A stretch of DNA of 64,000 nt, from positions 372,001-436,000 of the forward strand of contig JADQAZ010000003.1 of assembly GCA_018524345.1 (NCBI GenBank), in the 5' to 3' direction. The translations under genes and the position numbers were made by a program. This stretch comes from Harenicola maris. GTDB taxonomy: Bacteria; Pseudomonadota; Alphaproteobacteria; Rhodobacterales; Rhodobacteraceae. Shown here in pieces: positions 1 to 7,741 of the stretch (position 1 is the stretch's first letter; every line of letters starts with the position of its first letter). The notes under the pieces are model-generated. The model was not told the origin of the DNA. It saw only the letters and a list, made by a program, of their open reading frames with translations, and made no database searches.

Positions 1-27
1 CTGGCGGGGCGGGCGGCGATTTCCTAG
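1..27 (+). CDS. 3' end of an upstream gene (partial)
   Basis: The frame from the first base reads LAGRAAIS followed by TAG. GC-rich codon use and the short distance to dnaG suggest the tail of a real gene that begins outside the window. In Rhodobacteraceae the gene before dnaG is often a GatB/YqeY-domain protein, but eight residues are not enough to confirm this. That identity is inference from typical gene order only. Confidence 0.35.
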   Translation: MAGRAAIS

Positions 28-81
28 GCGCGGGTGCGGCGGGCACTGGACTTTGCCCCCGCGCGACCCGATATTCATGCC

Positions 82-2100
82 ATGGCCCTTCCCAATGGAT
101 TCATAGACGAGCTGCGCACGCGGCTGACCCTGTCCGATGTGGTGGGGCGCAAGGTTCTGTGGGATGCGAAAAAGTCCAATCAGGCCAAGGGCGACATGTG
201 GGCGCCTTGCCCGTTCCATCAGGAAAAATCCGCCAGCTTTCATGTCGATGATCGCAAGGGGTTTTACTATTGTTTCGGCTGCCATGCGAAGGGGGATGCG
301 ATCTCCTTCGTGCGCGAGACCGAGAACGTGGGTTTTATGGAAGCGGTGGAGATTCTGGCCGGGGAGGCCGGGTTGCAGATGCCCGCGCAGGACCCCCGCG
401 CCAAGCAGAAGGCCGACCGCAACAGCGTGCTGGCCGAGGCCATGGAGGCGGCGGTCAAGTGGCTGCGATTGCAGCTGAAAACCGCGGCGGCAAGCGAGGC
501 GCGGGCCTATCTTGAGGGGCGGGGATTGAGCGCGCAGACGCTGGATCGGTTCGAGATCGGCTATGCCCCCGATCAGCGCAGCGCCATGACGCAGGCCCTG
601 ACCGGGCAGGGCATTGCGATGAAGGATATCATCGATGCGGGCCTTGCCGCAGAGCCGGACGGGGGCGGGAGCCCCTATGACCGGTTCCGCGGGCGGATCA
701 TCTATCCGATCCGCGACCAGCGCGGGCGCTGTATCGGCCTTGGCGGGCGAGCGATGTCGCCCGAGGCGCGGGCGAAGTATCTTAACTCTCCGGAAACCAG
801 TTTGTTCGATAAGGGACGCAGCCTTTACAACCATGGCCCGGCGCGCACGGCCGCGGGCAAGGGGCAGCCCCTGATCGTGGCAGAGGGGTATATGGATGTG
901 ATCGCCTTGGCAGAGGCGGGCTTCGAGGCGACGGTGGCCCCCCTTGGCACCGCCGTGACCGAGGAGCAGTTGCGCATGCTCTGGCGGATGGCGGATGAGC
1001 CTGTGATTGCCCTTGATGGTGATGCGGCGGGCCTGCGGGCGGCCCTGCGGGTGATGGACTTGGCCTTGCCGCTGCTTGAGGCGGGCAAGAGCCTGCGCTT
1101 TGCGATCATGCCCGAGGGGCAGGACCCCGATGACCTGATCCGCGCGGGCGGGGCGGGCGCGATGCAGAAGCATCTGGATGAGGCCCAGCCGATGGTAAAG
1201 CTGCTCTGGCAGCGCGAGATCGAGGGGAAAGTGCTGGACAGCCCCGAGCGTAAGGCGGGGCTCGACAAGAACCTGCGCGAGGTTCTGACGCGGATCGCGG
1301 ACCCGTCGATCCGCTCGCATTATCAGGCGGAGTTCAAGGAGCTGCGCTATGCTCTGTTCCGCCCCAAACGGCCCGAGCAGCAGGGGCAGCGGCCCTTTCA
1401 GCCCGCGGGCGGCAATCGCGGGCCTGCGCGCGGGGGCAAATGGGCGCCGCCGCCGGTGCCCTCTCCGGCGACGAAGGCCTCGGCCCTTGCGGGGGATGCG
1501 GAGGGGACGGCGGCCTATATTCGCGAGGCGGTGATCCTTGCGACCCTGATCGTGCATCCGGCCCTGATTGACGAGGAGGCCGACACCCTTGAGCGTTTGA
1601 TGTTCGAGGGGCAGGGGCATGGGGAGATCGCCCATGCTTTGCTGCGCTATCGCGGCCCTGCGGACTCTGCGGCCTGCCGTGCGGCATTGGAGCAAGATAT
1701 TGGCCCCTATGCCCTTGAAACCCTGTTCGCGCCGCGCCATGTGCAGATTGCGCCGCCTGTGATGTCAGTGGATGATCTGGACAAGGCGCGCGATTGCCTT
1801 GCCGCCGAGATCGACCGCCTGCGTGTGGATCAAGGCAGCCGGAATGATCTGGCAGAGGCCATGGCGGAGATTGTTGGTGTGGTTGCCCCCGATGACGAGG
1901 CGGGGCAATCGGGGCCCGATGCCCTGACCTGGCGCCTGTCGGAGGCGGCCAAGGCGCGGGCTGCGGCGAATATGTCTGCCAAGGCCGATAGCACGGAATT
2001 TGTGACCGCACCCAACGGGGCGCGGGTGGAAAAGGACGAGAAGGACGAGTGGGATGCACTTTTCGAGACGCTGAGCTTCTCCAAACCCGGTCGAAAGTAG
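82..2100 (+). CDS. dnaG: DNA primase DnaG
   Basis: Synthesises RNA primers for lagging-strand replication at the fork, working with DnaB helicase. The N-terminal CHC2 zinc finger is visible (Cys43, His46, Cys64, Cys67), followed by the primase catalytic core with a TOPRIM segment at about residues 263-345 (AEGYMD and ALDGDAAG motifs), a proline-rich linker near 440-475, and a C-terminal helicase-binding region. The length of 672 aa is normal for alphaproteobacterial DnaG. The frame is open upstream to a GTG at position 34, but ATG 82 gives the conserved start MALPNGFIDEL. It precedes rpoD, as in the classical macromolecular-synthesis arrangement, separated by 165 bp that hold their own regulatory signals. 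Confidence 0.97.
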   Translation: MALPNGFIDELRTRLTLSDVVGRKVLWDAKKSNQAKGDMWAPCPFHQEKSASFHVDDRKGFYYCFGCHAKGDAISFVRETENVGFMEAVEILAGEAGLQMPAQDPRAKQKADRNSVLAEAMEAAVKWLRLQLKTAAASEARAYLEGRGLSAQTLDRFEIGYAPDQRSAMTQALTGQGIAMKDIIDAGLAAEPDGGGSPYDRFRGRIIYPIRDQRGRCIGLGGRAMSPEARAKYLNSPETSLFDKGRSLYNHGPARTAAGKGQPLIVAEGYMDVIALAEAGFEATVAPLGTAVTEEQLRMLWRMADEPVIALDGDAAGLRAALRVMDLALPLLEAGKSLRFAIMPEGQDPDDLIRAGGAGAMQKHLDEAQPMVKLLWQREIEGKVLDSPERKAGLDKNLREVLTRIADPSIRSHYQAEFKELRYALFRPKRPEQQGQRPFQPAGGNRGPARGGKWAPPPVPSPATKASALAGDAEGTAAYIREAVILATLIVHPALIDEEADTLERLMFEGQGHGEIAHALLRYRGPADSAACRAALEQDIGPYALETLFAPRHVQIAPPVMSVDDLDKARDCLAAEIDRLRVDQGSRNDLAEAMAEIVGVVAPDDEAGQSGPDALTWRLSEAAKARAAANMSAKADSTEFVTAPNGARVEKDEKDEWDALFETLSFSKPGRK

Positions 2101-2111
2101 CGCCGGTGAGA

Positions 2112-2242
2112 GAATCACCTTTGTGGCCAGCGCGCGCCATCGGGTTGGTTTTCCCAACAAAATAAGGCACCAACATTGTAACCCGCGTGATTCGCGGTAT
2201 TGATTCGTTACCCGCCCTTGATTCGCCGTCAAAAGCGAATCA
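2112..2242. promoter_or_regulatory. Cluster of five GANTC (CcrM-type) sites before rpoD
   Basis: GANTC occurs at 2112, 2189, 2202, 2220 and 2237. Three are in TGATTCG repeats in direct orientation (2188, 2201, 2219); the last lies in an inverted copy, so that TGATTCGC (2219-2226) and GCGAATCA (2235-2242) form an 8-bp stem around an 8-nt loop. GANTC is the target of the alphaproteobacterial cell-cycle methylase CcrM, and GcrA acts at methylated GANTC promoters. That this controls rpoD is inference from position. Confidence 0.5.
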
Positions 2243-2265
2243 CCTAGCTGAATGGAGCTGCTTGC

Positions 2266-4257
2266 ATGGCCGCCAAAGACAACGACGACCGATCTTCTGA
2301 GCAAAACGATAACGAGCCCATGGTGGACGTGTCTCAGGCAGCCGTAAAACGCATGATCGCGGAGGCCCGCGAGCGTGGCTACATCACCTACGAGCAGCTG
2401 AACCAGGTGCTGCCGCCCGATCAGGTTGATGGCGACCAGATCGAGGATGTGATGTCGATGCTCTCTGAGATGGGCATCAATATCGTTGAGGACGAGGAAG
2501 CCGAGGAAGAGGAAAGCAAGGGCACGACCGATGTTGTGCAGGCGAATAACTCGCGCGAGCTTGCCGTTTCTACGACCGAGTCCGAGAAGCTGGACCGCAC
2601 CGATGACCCTGTGCGGATGTATCTGCGCGAGATGGGCTCTGTTGAGCTGCTCTCCCGCGAGGGCGAGATCGCGATTGCCAAGCGGATCGAGGCCGGCCGC
2701 AAGACGATGATCGCGGGGCTTTGTGAAAGCCCGCTGACCTTTCAGGCGATTACGATCTGGCGCGACGAATTGCTGTCAGAGGAAATTCTGCTGCGCGATG
2801 TGATCGACCTTGAGACCACATTCGGCAGCGGCATGGATGACGACGAAGAGGGCGAGGACGTCAATGCGCCCGTCGCTGTGAACTCTGACGCGAAGCCAAG
2901 CGAGAAGCCCGAAGAGAAGCAGGAGCTTGACGCGGACGGCAACCCTATTGCCGTGGACGATGATGATGACGAGGACGAGCAGGCCAATATGTCGCTGGCC
3001 GCGATGGAGGCCGCGCTGAAGCCGCGGGTTCTGGAAATGCTCGACGTGATCGCGAATGATTACGAATTGTTGGCCGAGATGCAGGACAGCCGGATGTCGG
3101 CGACCCTGAACGAGGATGGCAGTTTTTCCAAAACCGCCGAGGCAAAGTATCAAAAGCTGCGCTCCGAGATTGTCGAGCTGGTGAACGAGCTTCACCTGCA
3201 TAACAACCGGATCGAGGCCCTGATCGATCAGCTTTACGGCATCAACCGCCGGATCATGTCGATCGACAGCAGCATGGTGAAGCTGGCCGATATGGCGCGG
3301 ATCAACCGCCGTGAATTCATCGAGGCCTATCGTGGCTATGAGCTTGATCCCGGTTGGGTTGAGCGGATGATGGAATTGCCGGGGCGCGGCTGGCAGGCTC
3401 TGTTCGAACGGTCCACCGATAAGGTGCAGGAATTGCGCACCGAAATGGCGCAGGTCGGCACCTATGTGGGTGTTGATATTTCCGAATTCCGCCGCATCGT
3501 GCAGCAGGTTCAAAAGGGCGAGAAAGAGGCCCGTCAGGCCAAGAAGGAAATGGTCGAAGCGAACCTTCGCCTCGTGATCTCCATCGCCAAGAAATACACC
3601 AATCGCGGGCTGCAATTCCTTGATCTTATTCAGGAAGGCAATATCGGCCTGATGAAGGCGGTGGATAAGTTCGAATACCGTCGCGGCTATAAGTTCAGCA
3701 CTTATGCAACATGGTGGATCCGTCAGGCGATTACGCGGTCTATCGCGGATCAGGCCCGCACGATCCGTATTCCGGTGCATATGATCGAGACGATCAACAA
3801 GTTGGTCCGGACCGGCCGTCAGATGCTGCACGAGATTGGCCGCGAGCCGACGCCGGAGGAATTGGCAGCCAAGCTGCAGATGCCTTTGGAAAAGGTGCGC
3901 AAGGTGATGAAGATCGCCAAGGAGCCTATCTCTCTCGAGACGCCGATTGGCGACGAGGAAGACAGCCAGCTTGGGGATTTCATCGAGGACAAGAACGCGG
4001 TTCTGCCTTTGGACAGCGCCATTCAGGAGAACCTGAAGGAAACCACGACCCGCGTGCTGGCCTCTTTGACGCCGCGGGAGGAGCGTGTTTTGCGGATGCG
4101 TTTCGGGATCGGCATGAACACCGACCACACCCTCGAAGAGGTCGGGCAGCAGTTTAGCGTGACGCGGGAGCGTATTCGTCAGATCGAGGCGAAGGCCCTG
4201 CGCAAGCTCAAGCATCCGAGCCGGAGCCGCAAGCTCCGCAGTTTTCTAGACCAGTAG
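2266..4257 (+). CDS. rpoD: Primary sigma factor RpoD (sigma-70)
   Basis: The housekeeping sigma factor directs RNA polymerase to most promoters. Region 1.1 lies near residues 15-90, region 1.2 near 114-148 ([11 protein letters not shown]), a long acidic non-conserved region with Asp/Glu runs between about 60 and 260, region 2 near 434-510 (core binding, -10 recognition, with [11 protein letters not shown]), region 3, and a region 4 helix-turn-helix at the C-terminus ([20 protein letters not shown]). At 663 aa it is full length for alphaproteobacteria. It follows dnaG and is closed by an intrinsic terminator. The preceding region carries a GANTC cluster. Confidence 0.98.
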   Translation: MAAKDNDDRSSEQNDNEPMVDVSQAAVKRMIAEARERGYITYEQLNQVLPPDQVDGDQIEDVMSMLSEMGINIVEDEEAEEEESKGTTDVVQANNSRELAVSTTESEKLDRTDDPVRMYLREMGSVELLSREGEIAIAKRIEAGRKTMIAGLCESPLTFQAITIWRDELLSEEILLRDVIDLETTFGSGMDDDEEGEDVNAPVAVNSDAKPSEKPEEKQELDADGNPIAVDDDDDEDEQANMSLAAMEAALKPRVLEMLDVIANDYELLAEMQDSRMSATLNEDGSFSKTAEAKYQKLRSEIVELVNELHLHNNRIEALIDQLYGINRRIMSIDSSMVKLADMARINRREFIEAYRGYELDPGWVERMMELPGRGWQALFERSTDKVQELRTEMAQVGTYVGVDISEFRRIVQQVQKGEKEARQAKKEMVEANLRLVISIAKKYTNRGLQFLDLIQEGNIGLMKAVDKFEYRRGYKFSTYATWWIRQAITRSIADQARTIRIPVHMIETINKLVRTGRQMLHEIGREPTPEELAAKLQMPLEKVRKVMKIAKEPISLETPIGDEEDSQLGDFIEDKNAVLPLDSAIQENLKETTTRVLASLTPREERVLRMRFGIGMNTDHTLEEVGQQFSVTRERIRQIEAKALRKLKHPSRSRKLRSFLDQ

Positions 4258-4279
4258 AAATCTGAAACGAAGATGATAT

Positions 4280-4311
4280 CCTGAGGCAAAACTGCCTTAG
4301 GATTTTTTTTT
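4280..4311 (+). terminator. Intrinsic terminator of rpoD overlapping the next RBS
   Basis: CCTGAGGCA (4280-4288) pairs with TGCCTTAGG (4293-4301) with one G-U pair, followed by nine T's. The T run ends immediately before the ATG of the next gene. The AGGA at 4299-4302, in the descending stem, sits 9 nt before that ATG and is its only Shine-Dalgarno candidate. Confidence 0.85.
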
Positions 4312-4806
4312 ATGCGTCTCCCCCTGATCATTTTCGCCTGTCTGATGCCTGCCGCTGCCTTTGCCCAATGCGGGAGCGGCGAGCAGACAGTTTTGCATTG
4401 CACTGTCTCCAATGGGGCCAAGACCCTGCAGGTTTGCAGTGGCAAGGAGACCTTGCACTATGCCTACGGGGCGACGGGGCAATCGCCCGACCTCGCGCTT
4501 GCGGTTCCCTTTACGCACAATGGCTATGTGCCATGGGCCGGAGTGGGGCGGGCGATTCACGAGGCGGTCGTGTTTACCAATGGGGAATACAGCTATGAGG
4601 CCTGGTCCTCGATTGAGCGGGGCGCTGATCTGGCCGATCCGGTCACGGGCGGGGTCTTTGTGCTCAAGGACGGGGAGTCGGTTGCGGGGTTGGACTGTGA
4701 CCAAGGCAGTATCACCACGGATTTCAACGGGCTTTATGAGGCCTTGAACGAGGCCGGGCTGTGCTGGAACCAGAGCGGTGAGTTCAAGTGGACGGCCTGC
4801 CAATAG
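4312..4806 (+). CDS. Secreted protein of unknown function
   Basis: I do not recognise this 164-aa protein. It starts with a clear Sec signal peptide (MRLPLIIFACLMPAAAFA, then QCGSG), so it should be exported to the periplasm. The mature part holds about six cysteines (CGSG near residue 19, then LHC, QVC, LDC, LCW and TAC at the C-terminus), enough for three disulfides. The ATG directly follows the T run of the rpoD terminator and its ribosome site lies within the terminator stem, so its expression may depend on readthrough or an internal promoter. GC-rich codon use matches its neighbours. Confidence 0.75.
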   Translation: MRLPLIIFACLMPAAAFAQCGSGEQTVLHCTVSNGAKTLQVCSGKETLHYAYGATGQSPDLALAVPFTHNGYVPWAGVGRAIHEAVVFTNGEYSYEAWSSIERGADLADPVTGGVFVLKDGESVAGLDCDQGSITTDFNGLYEALNEAGLCWNQSGEFKWTACQ

Positions 4807-4830
4807 GGCGGGACAAGAAGGGGCTAAGCC

Positions 4831-5241
4831 ATTCAAACCACTTTTGAAATTCCCACCCGCGGCCCCGGGCTGACGGAGTTTACGCCGCAGGTGTCCCGTT
4901 GGCTGGCGGGGCAGGGGGATGGAGTGCTGACCCTGATGGTGCGGCATACCTCGGCCTCGCTGTTGATACAGGAGAACGCGGACCCCGAGGTGCAGGATGA
5001 CTTGCAGGCCTATTTCCACCGCCTTGTGCCGCCGAGCGATGACCCCTCGATGGCCTATCTGCGCCATACCTATGAGGGGCCGGATGATATGCCCGCCCAT
5101 ATCAAGGCGGCGATGCTGCCTGTGAGCCTGTCTATTCCGGTGGCGGCGGGGGTGATGCGGCTGGGAACTTGGCAGGGGATTTACCTGTTCGAGCATCGCC
5201 GCGCCCCGCACAACCGGCAGGTCGCGGCGCATTTCGCCTAG
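4831..5241 (+). CDS. yjbQ: YjbQ/UPF0047 family protein, apparent ATT start
   Basis: Belongs to the YjbQ (UPF0047, secondary thiamine-phosphate synthase-like) family; some members have weak thiamine phosphate synthase activity and the physiological role is unsettled. The family signature is present (HTSASLLIQENADP and LGTWQGIYLFEHR). There is no in-frame ATG, GTG or TTG that gives the full family N-terminus. The only GTG (4891) would remove 20 conserved residues. An ATT at 4831 lies 7 nt after AAGGGG and begins the expected sequence (M)QTTFEIPTRGPGLTEFT, giving 136 aa, the usual length. An in-frame TAA at 4825 rules out a start further upstream. An ATG-to-ATT substitution or a sequencing error are the alternatives. 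Confidence 0.85.
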   Translation: MQTTFEIPTRGPGLTEFTPQVSRWLAGQGDGVLTLMVRHTSASLLIQENADPEVQDDLQAYFHRLVPPSDDPSMAYLRHTYEGPDDMPAHIKAAMLPVSLSIPVAAGVMRLGTWQGIYLFEHRRAPHNRQVAAHFA

Positions 5242-5951
5242 GAGCCGCCGGCCGCTGCGGCGGGGATGAAGCGGATGTATTCCACCAAGGCCTCGGCCTC
5301 TGTCCCCGGAAGGGTTTCGCCGGACCATGCGGCGATGACGGGATCGGCGGCCCAGATATTGGCAAAGAGCATGCCGGGCACCTGCGGGATGGCCCCGTCC
5401 GCGGCGTGGTGGGTGAAGACGAGCTTGCCGTCGACATACCAGTTCAACCGATCCGGCGCCCATTCGAAGGCGTAGTCATGGGCCTCTTCTGCGGCGTCAA
5501 AGCCCAGGGGGATGAAGTGGTTTGTGAGTTCTCCGTCAACGAACCACGCGGCGTGGAGCTTGGTCGTGTCGCGGCCCAGAAACTCGATATCGATCTCGTC
5601 GTGGCGGGTGCCGTAATGGGGGCCGGTGTAGGTGAAAAAGCCGGTGACAACGCCCGCGCCCTTGGCAGCGCGCATCCGCGCCTCGTAGCGGCCAAAGTGG
5701 CTGGGGGCGTGGCGGCGCAGGGAGGCGCCGATATATCCGTTCTTTCCGGCATGGGGCGTGAGGGCGAGGCGCAGGCCTTGGTTAACGCTTGCTTGGGCAG
5801 GGCGCCAATCCGTGTCGAAATAGGGGTGATCGAAGTCATAATCCGCGACATACCATTCGGATTGGTCAATAGATTGAAATCGTTCGGTAAATCCCGCGCT
5901 ATGGGCGGGGAGGCTGAGGGCTGCGAGCATGGTGAGGGCCTTTATCCACAT
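5238..5951 (-). CDS. Secreted glycoside hydrolase family 16 (beta-glucanase type)
   Basis: Hydrolyses beta-1,3/1,4-linked glucans or related exopolysaccharides outside the cytoplasm. A signal peptide (MWIKALTMLAALSLPAHSAG) is followed by a jelly-roll domain with the GH16 catalytic motif DEIDIEFLG near residue 120, in which the two glutamates are nucleophile and acid/base. Conserved aromatic stretches (YAFEWAPDRLNWYVDG) follow. Its 237 aa is a compact single-domain size comparable with the rhizobial ExoK glycanase. It stands alone, tail to tail with the yjbQ gene with a 4-bp overlap. The substrate cannot be read from sequence. Confidence 0.88.
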   Translation of the reverse strand: MWIKALTMLAALSLPAHSAGFTERFQSIDQSEWYVADYDFDHPYFDTDWRPAQASVNQGLRLALTPHAGKNGYIGASLRRHAPSHFGRYEARMRAAKGAGVVTGFFTYTGPHYGTRHDEIDIEFLGRDTTKLHAAWFVDGELTNHFIPLGFDAAEEAHDYAFEWAPDRLNWYVDGKLVFTHHAADGAIPQVPGMLFANIWAADPVIAAWSGETLPGTEAEALVEYIRFIPAAAAGGS

Positions 5952-6179
5952 CGTATTTTCCTAAAATTGGATTTGATATGTTAAGACTAAGGGCCAAACT
6001 TGGGCAGCGGCAGGGCAAAAGTTACCAGAAGGTTAACGCAGGCCGCCTGAGGTAAATGCCCGCGGGATCAGCATTTAGGGTGCCAAATTCGCCACTACCC
6101 AAACTCTAGGCGTTGACCTATAGTCACTGTGGATAAGTGGGGAGTATAACCCCAGAGGCAGAGAAAAAGGGGATGGGCC

Positions 6180-6647
6180 ATGCGGTGTCCATTTTGCGGG
6201 AACGTCGACACGCAAGTGAAAGACAGTCGGCCAGCAGAAGACCATGTTGCCATTCGCCGTCGCCGGTTTTGTCCGGCCTGTGGCGGGCGTTTTACAACAT
6301 ATGAACGGGTGCAACTGCGCGATTTGGTGGTGATCAAATCCAACGGCAGACGCGAAGATTTTGACAGGCCAAAGCTGGAGCGCTCCATCCGGATCGCTTT
6401 GCAAAAACGGCCCGTTGAGCCGGAGCGGATTGACCAGATGATTTCCGGCATCGTGCGGCGGCTGGAAAGCATGGGCGAGACCGATATCGACAGCAAGGCC
6501 ATTGGCGAGATCGTCATGGAAAGCCTCGCGCGGATCGATACGGTTGCCTATGTGCGGTTTGCCAGCGTTTACAAGAACTTCCAGGCGGCGGATGATTTTG
6601 ATAAATTCGTTTCCGAACTGCGCCCGGACGAGTCAAAAGAAGAGTGA
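6180..6647 (+). CDS. nrdR: Transcriptional repressor NrdR
   Basis: Nucleotide-sensing repressor of ribonucleotide reductase genes. It has a zinc ribbon (Cys3, Cys6, Cys31, Cys34) and an ATP-cone domain at about residues 49-139; 155 aa is standard. It opens the nrdR-ribD transcription unit and overlaps ribD by 4 bp (GTGA), which suggests translational coupling. The 228 bp upstream contain a possible -35 (TTGACC at 6113), but I find no clear -10 at a good distance and no convincing NrdR box. Confidence 0.97.
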   Translation: MRCPFCGNVDTQVKDSRPAEDHVAIRRRRFCPACGGRFTTYERVQLRDLVVIKSNGRREDFDRPKLERSIRIALQKRPVEPERIDQMISGIVRRLESMGETDIDSKAIGEIVMESLARIDTVAYVRFASVYKNFQAADDFDKFVSELRPDESKEE

Positions 6648-7741
6648 CCGAGGACGACCGGTTTATGGCGCTTGCGCTGTCCCTTGGGCGGCGCGGGCAG
6701 GGGCAGGTTGCGCCCAATCCGGCGGTCGGCTGTGTCATCACCTCTGGCGGGCGGATTGTTGGCCGCGGCTGGACCCAGCCCGGCGGGCGGCCCCATGCGG
6801 AGGTCATGGCCCTTGCGCAGGCGGGGGCGGCGGCGAGGGGCGGCACGGCCTATGTGACGCTGGAGCCCTGCGCCCATCACGGACAGACCCCGCCCTGCGC
6901 AAATGCCCTGACGAAGGCGGGCATTGCGCACGTCGTTTCCGCCATGGAAGACCCCGATCCCCGCGTGGCGGGCAGGGGGCATGACATGCTGCGAGAGGCG
7001 GGCGTTGCGGTTGAGGTCGGCTTGATGGCCGCGCAGGCGGCGCGGGACAACGCCGGATTTTTCCTGCGGGTTCAATCGGGGCGTCCCTGGATTACTTTGA
7101 AACTGGCGGCGACTTTGGACGGGCGCATTGCGACCGCGAGCGGCGAGAGCCAGTGGATCACCGGGCCAGCGGCGCGGCGCGTTGTTCATGCCCAAAGGGC
7201 GCGTCATGACGCGGTTCTGGTAGGCGGAGGAACGGCGCGGGCCGATGATCCGCTGTTGACGGTGCGGGGCCTTGGGGTGCGGCGGCAGCCCATGCGGGTT
7301 GTGGTTTCCGCCGGGCTGGATTTGCCTGCGGAGGGCGCCATGGCGGCGAGCGCGGCGCAGGTGCCGCTCTTGCTCCTCCATGGTTGTGATGCCGATCCGG
7401 GCCGCGTTGCGGCTTGGGAGGGGAAAGGTGCGAAATGTGTTGGCCTTGCGCGGCAGGATGCCGGTGGGCTGGACGTTGGTGCCGTGATGAAAGCCCTTGG
7501 TGATGAGGGGCTTACGCGGGTGTTTTGCGAGGGCGGGGGGCAGTTTGCCGCTGCGCTTCTCGATGCCGGTTATGTTGATGAAGTGATAGGGTTCAGCGCC
7601 GGAATGGTGTTTGGATCAGAGGGGCGCGCCATGCTTGGGGCGCTGACGGCGGGGGCTTTGGCCGATGCGCCGCGCTATGATCTGGCCGAGGTGCGGCGCA
7701 TCGGGCCGGACCTGATGCATCGCTGGATCCGGCCCCTTTAA
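6644..7741 (+). CDS. ribD: Bifunctional riboflavin biosynthesis protein RibD
   Basis: Deaminates and then reduces the pyrimidine intermediate of riboflavin synthesis. The N-terminal cytidine-deaminase-like domain shows the zinc ligands in HAEV (near residue 50) and the [11 protein letters not shown] motif (near 75). The C-terminal reductase domain, about 146-360, has [12 protein letters not shown] and FCEGGGQ. The 365-aa length is normal. It starts with GTG overlapping the nrdR stop. Its 3' end overlaps the convergent kpsC-like gene by 4 bp. The rest of the pathway lies 5 kb downstream, beyond the capsule block. Confidence 0.96.
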   Translation: MTEDDRFMALALSLGRRGQGQVAPNPAVGCVITSGGRIVGRGWTQPGGRPHAEVMALAQAGAAARGGTAYVTLEPCAHHGQTPPCANALTKAGIAHVVSAMEDPDPRVAGRGHDMLREAGVAVEVGLMAAQAARDNAGFFLRVQSGRPWITLKLAATLDGRIATASGESQWITGPAARRVVHAQRARHDAVLVGGGTARADDPLLTVRGLGVRRQPMRVVVSAGLDLPAEGAMAASAAQVPLLLLHGCDADPGRVAAWEGKGAKCVGLARQDAGGLDVGAVMKALGDEGLTRVFCEGGGQFAAALLDAGYVDEVIGFSAGMVFGSEGRAMLGALTAGALADAPRYDLAEVRRIGPDLMHRWIRPL

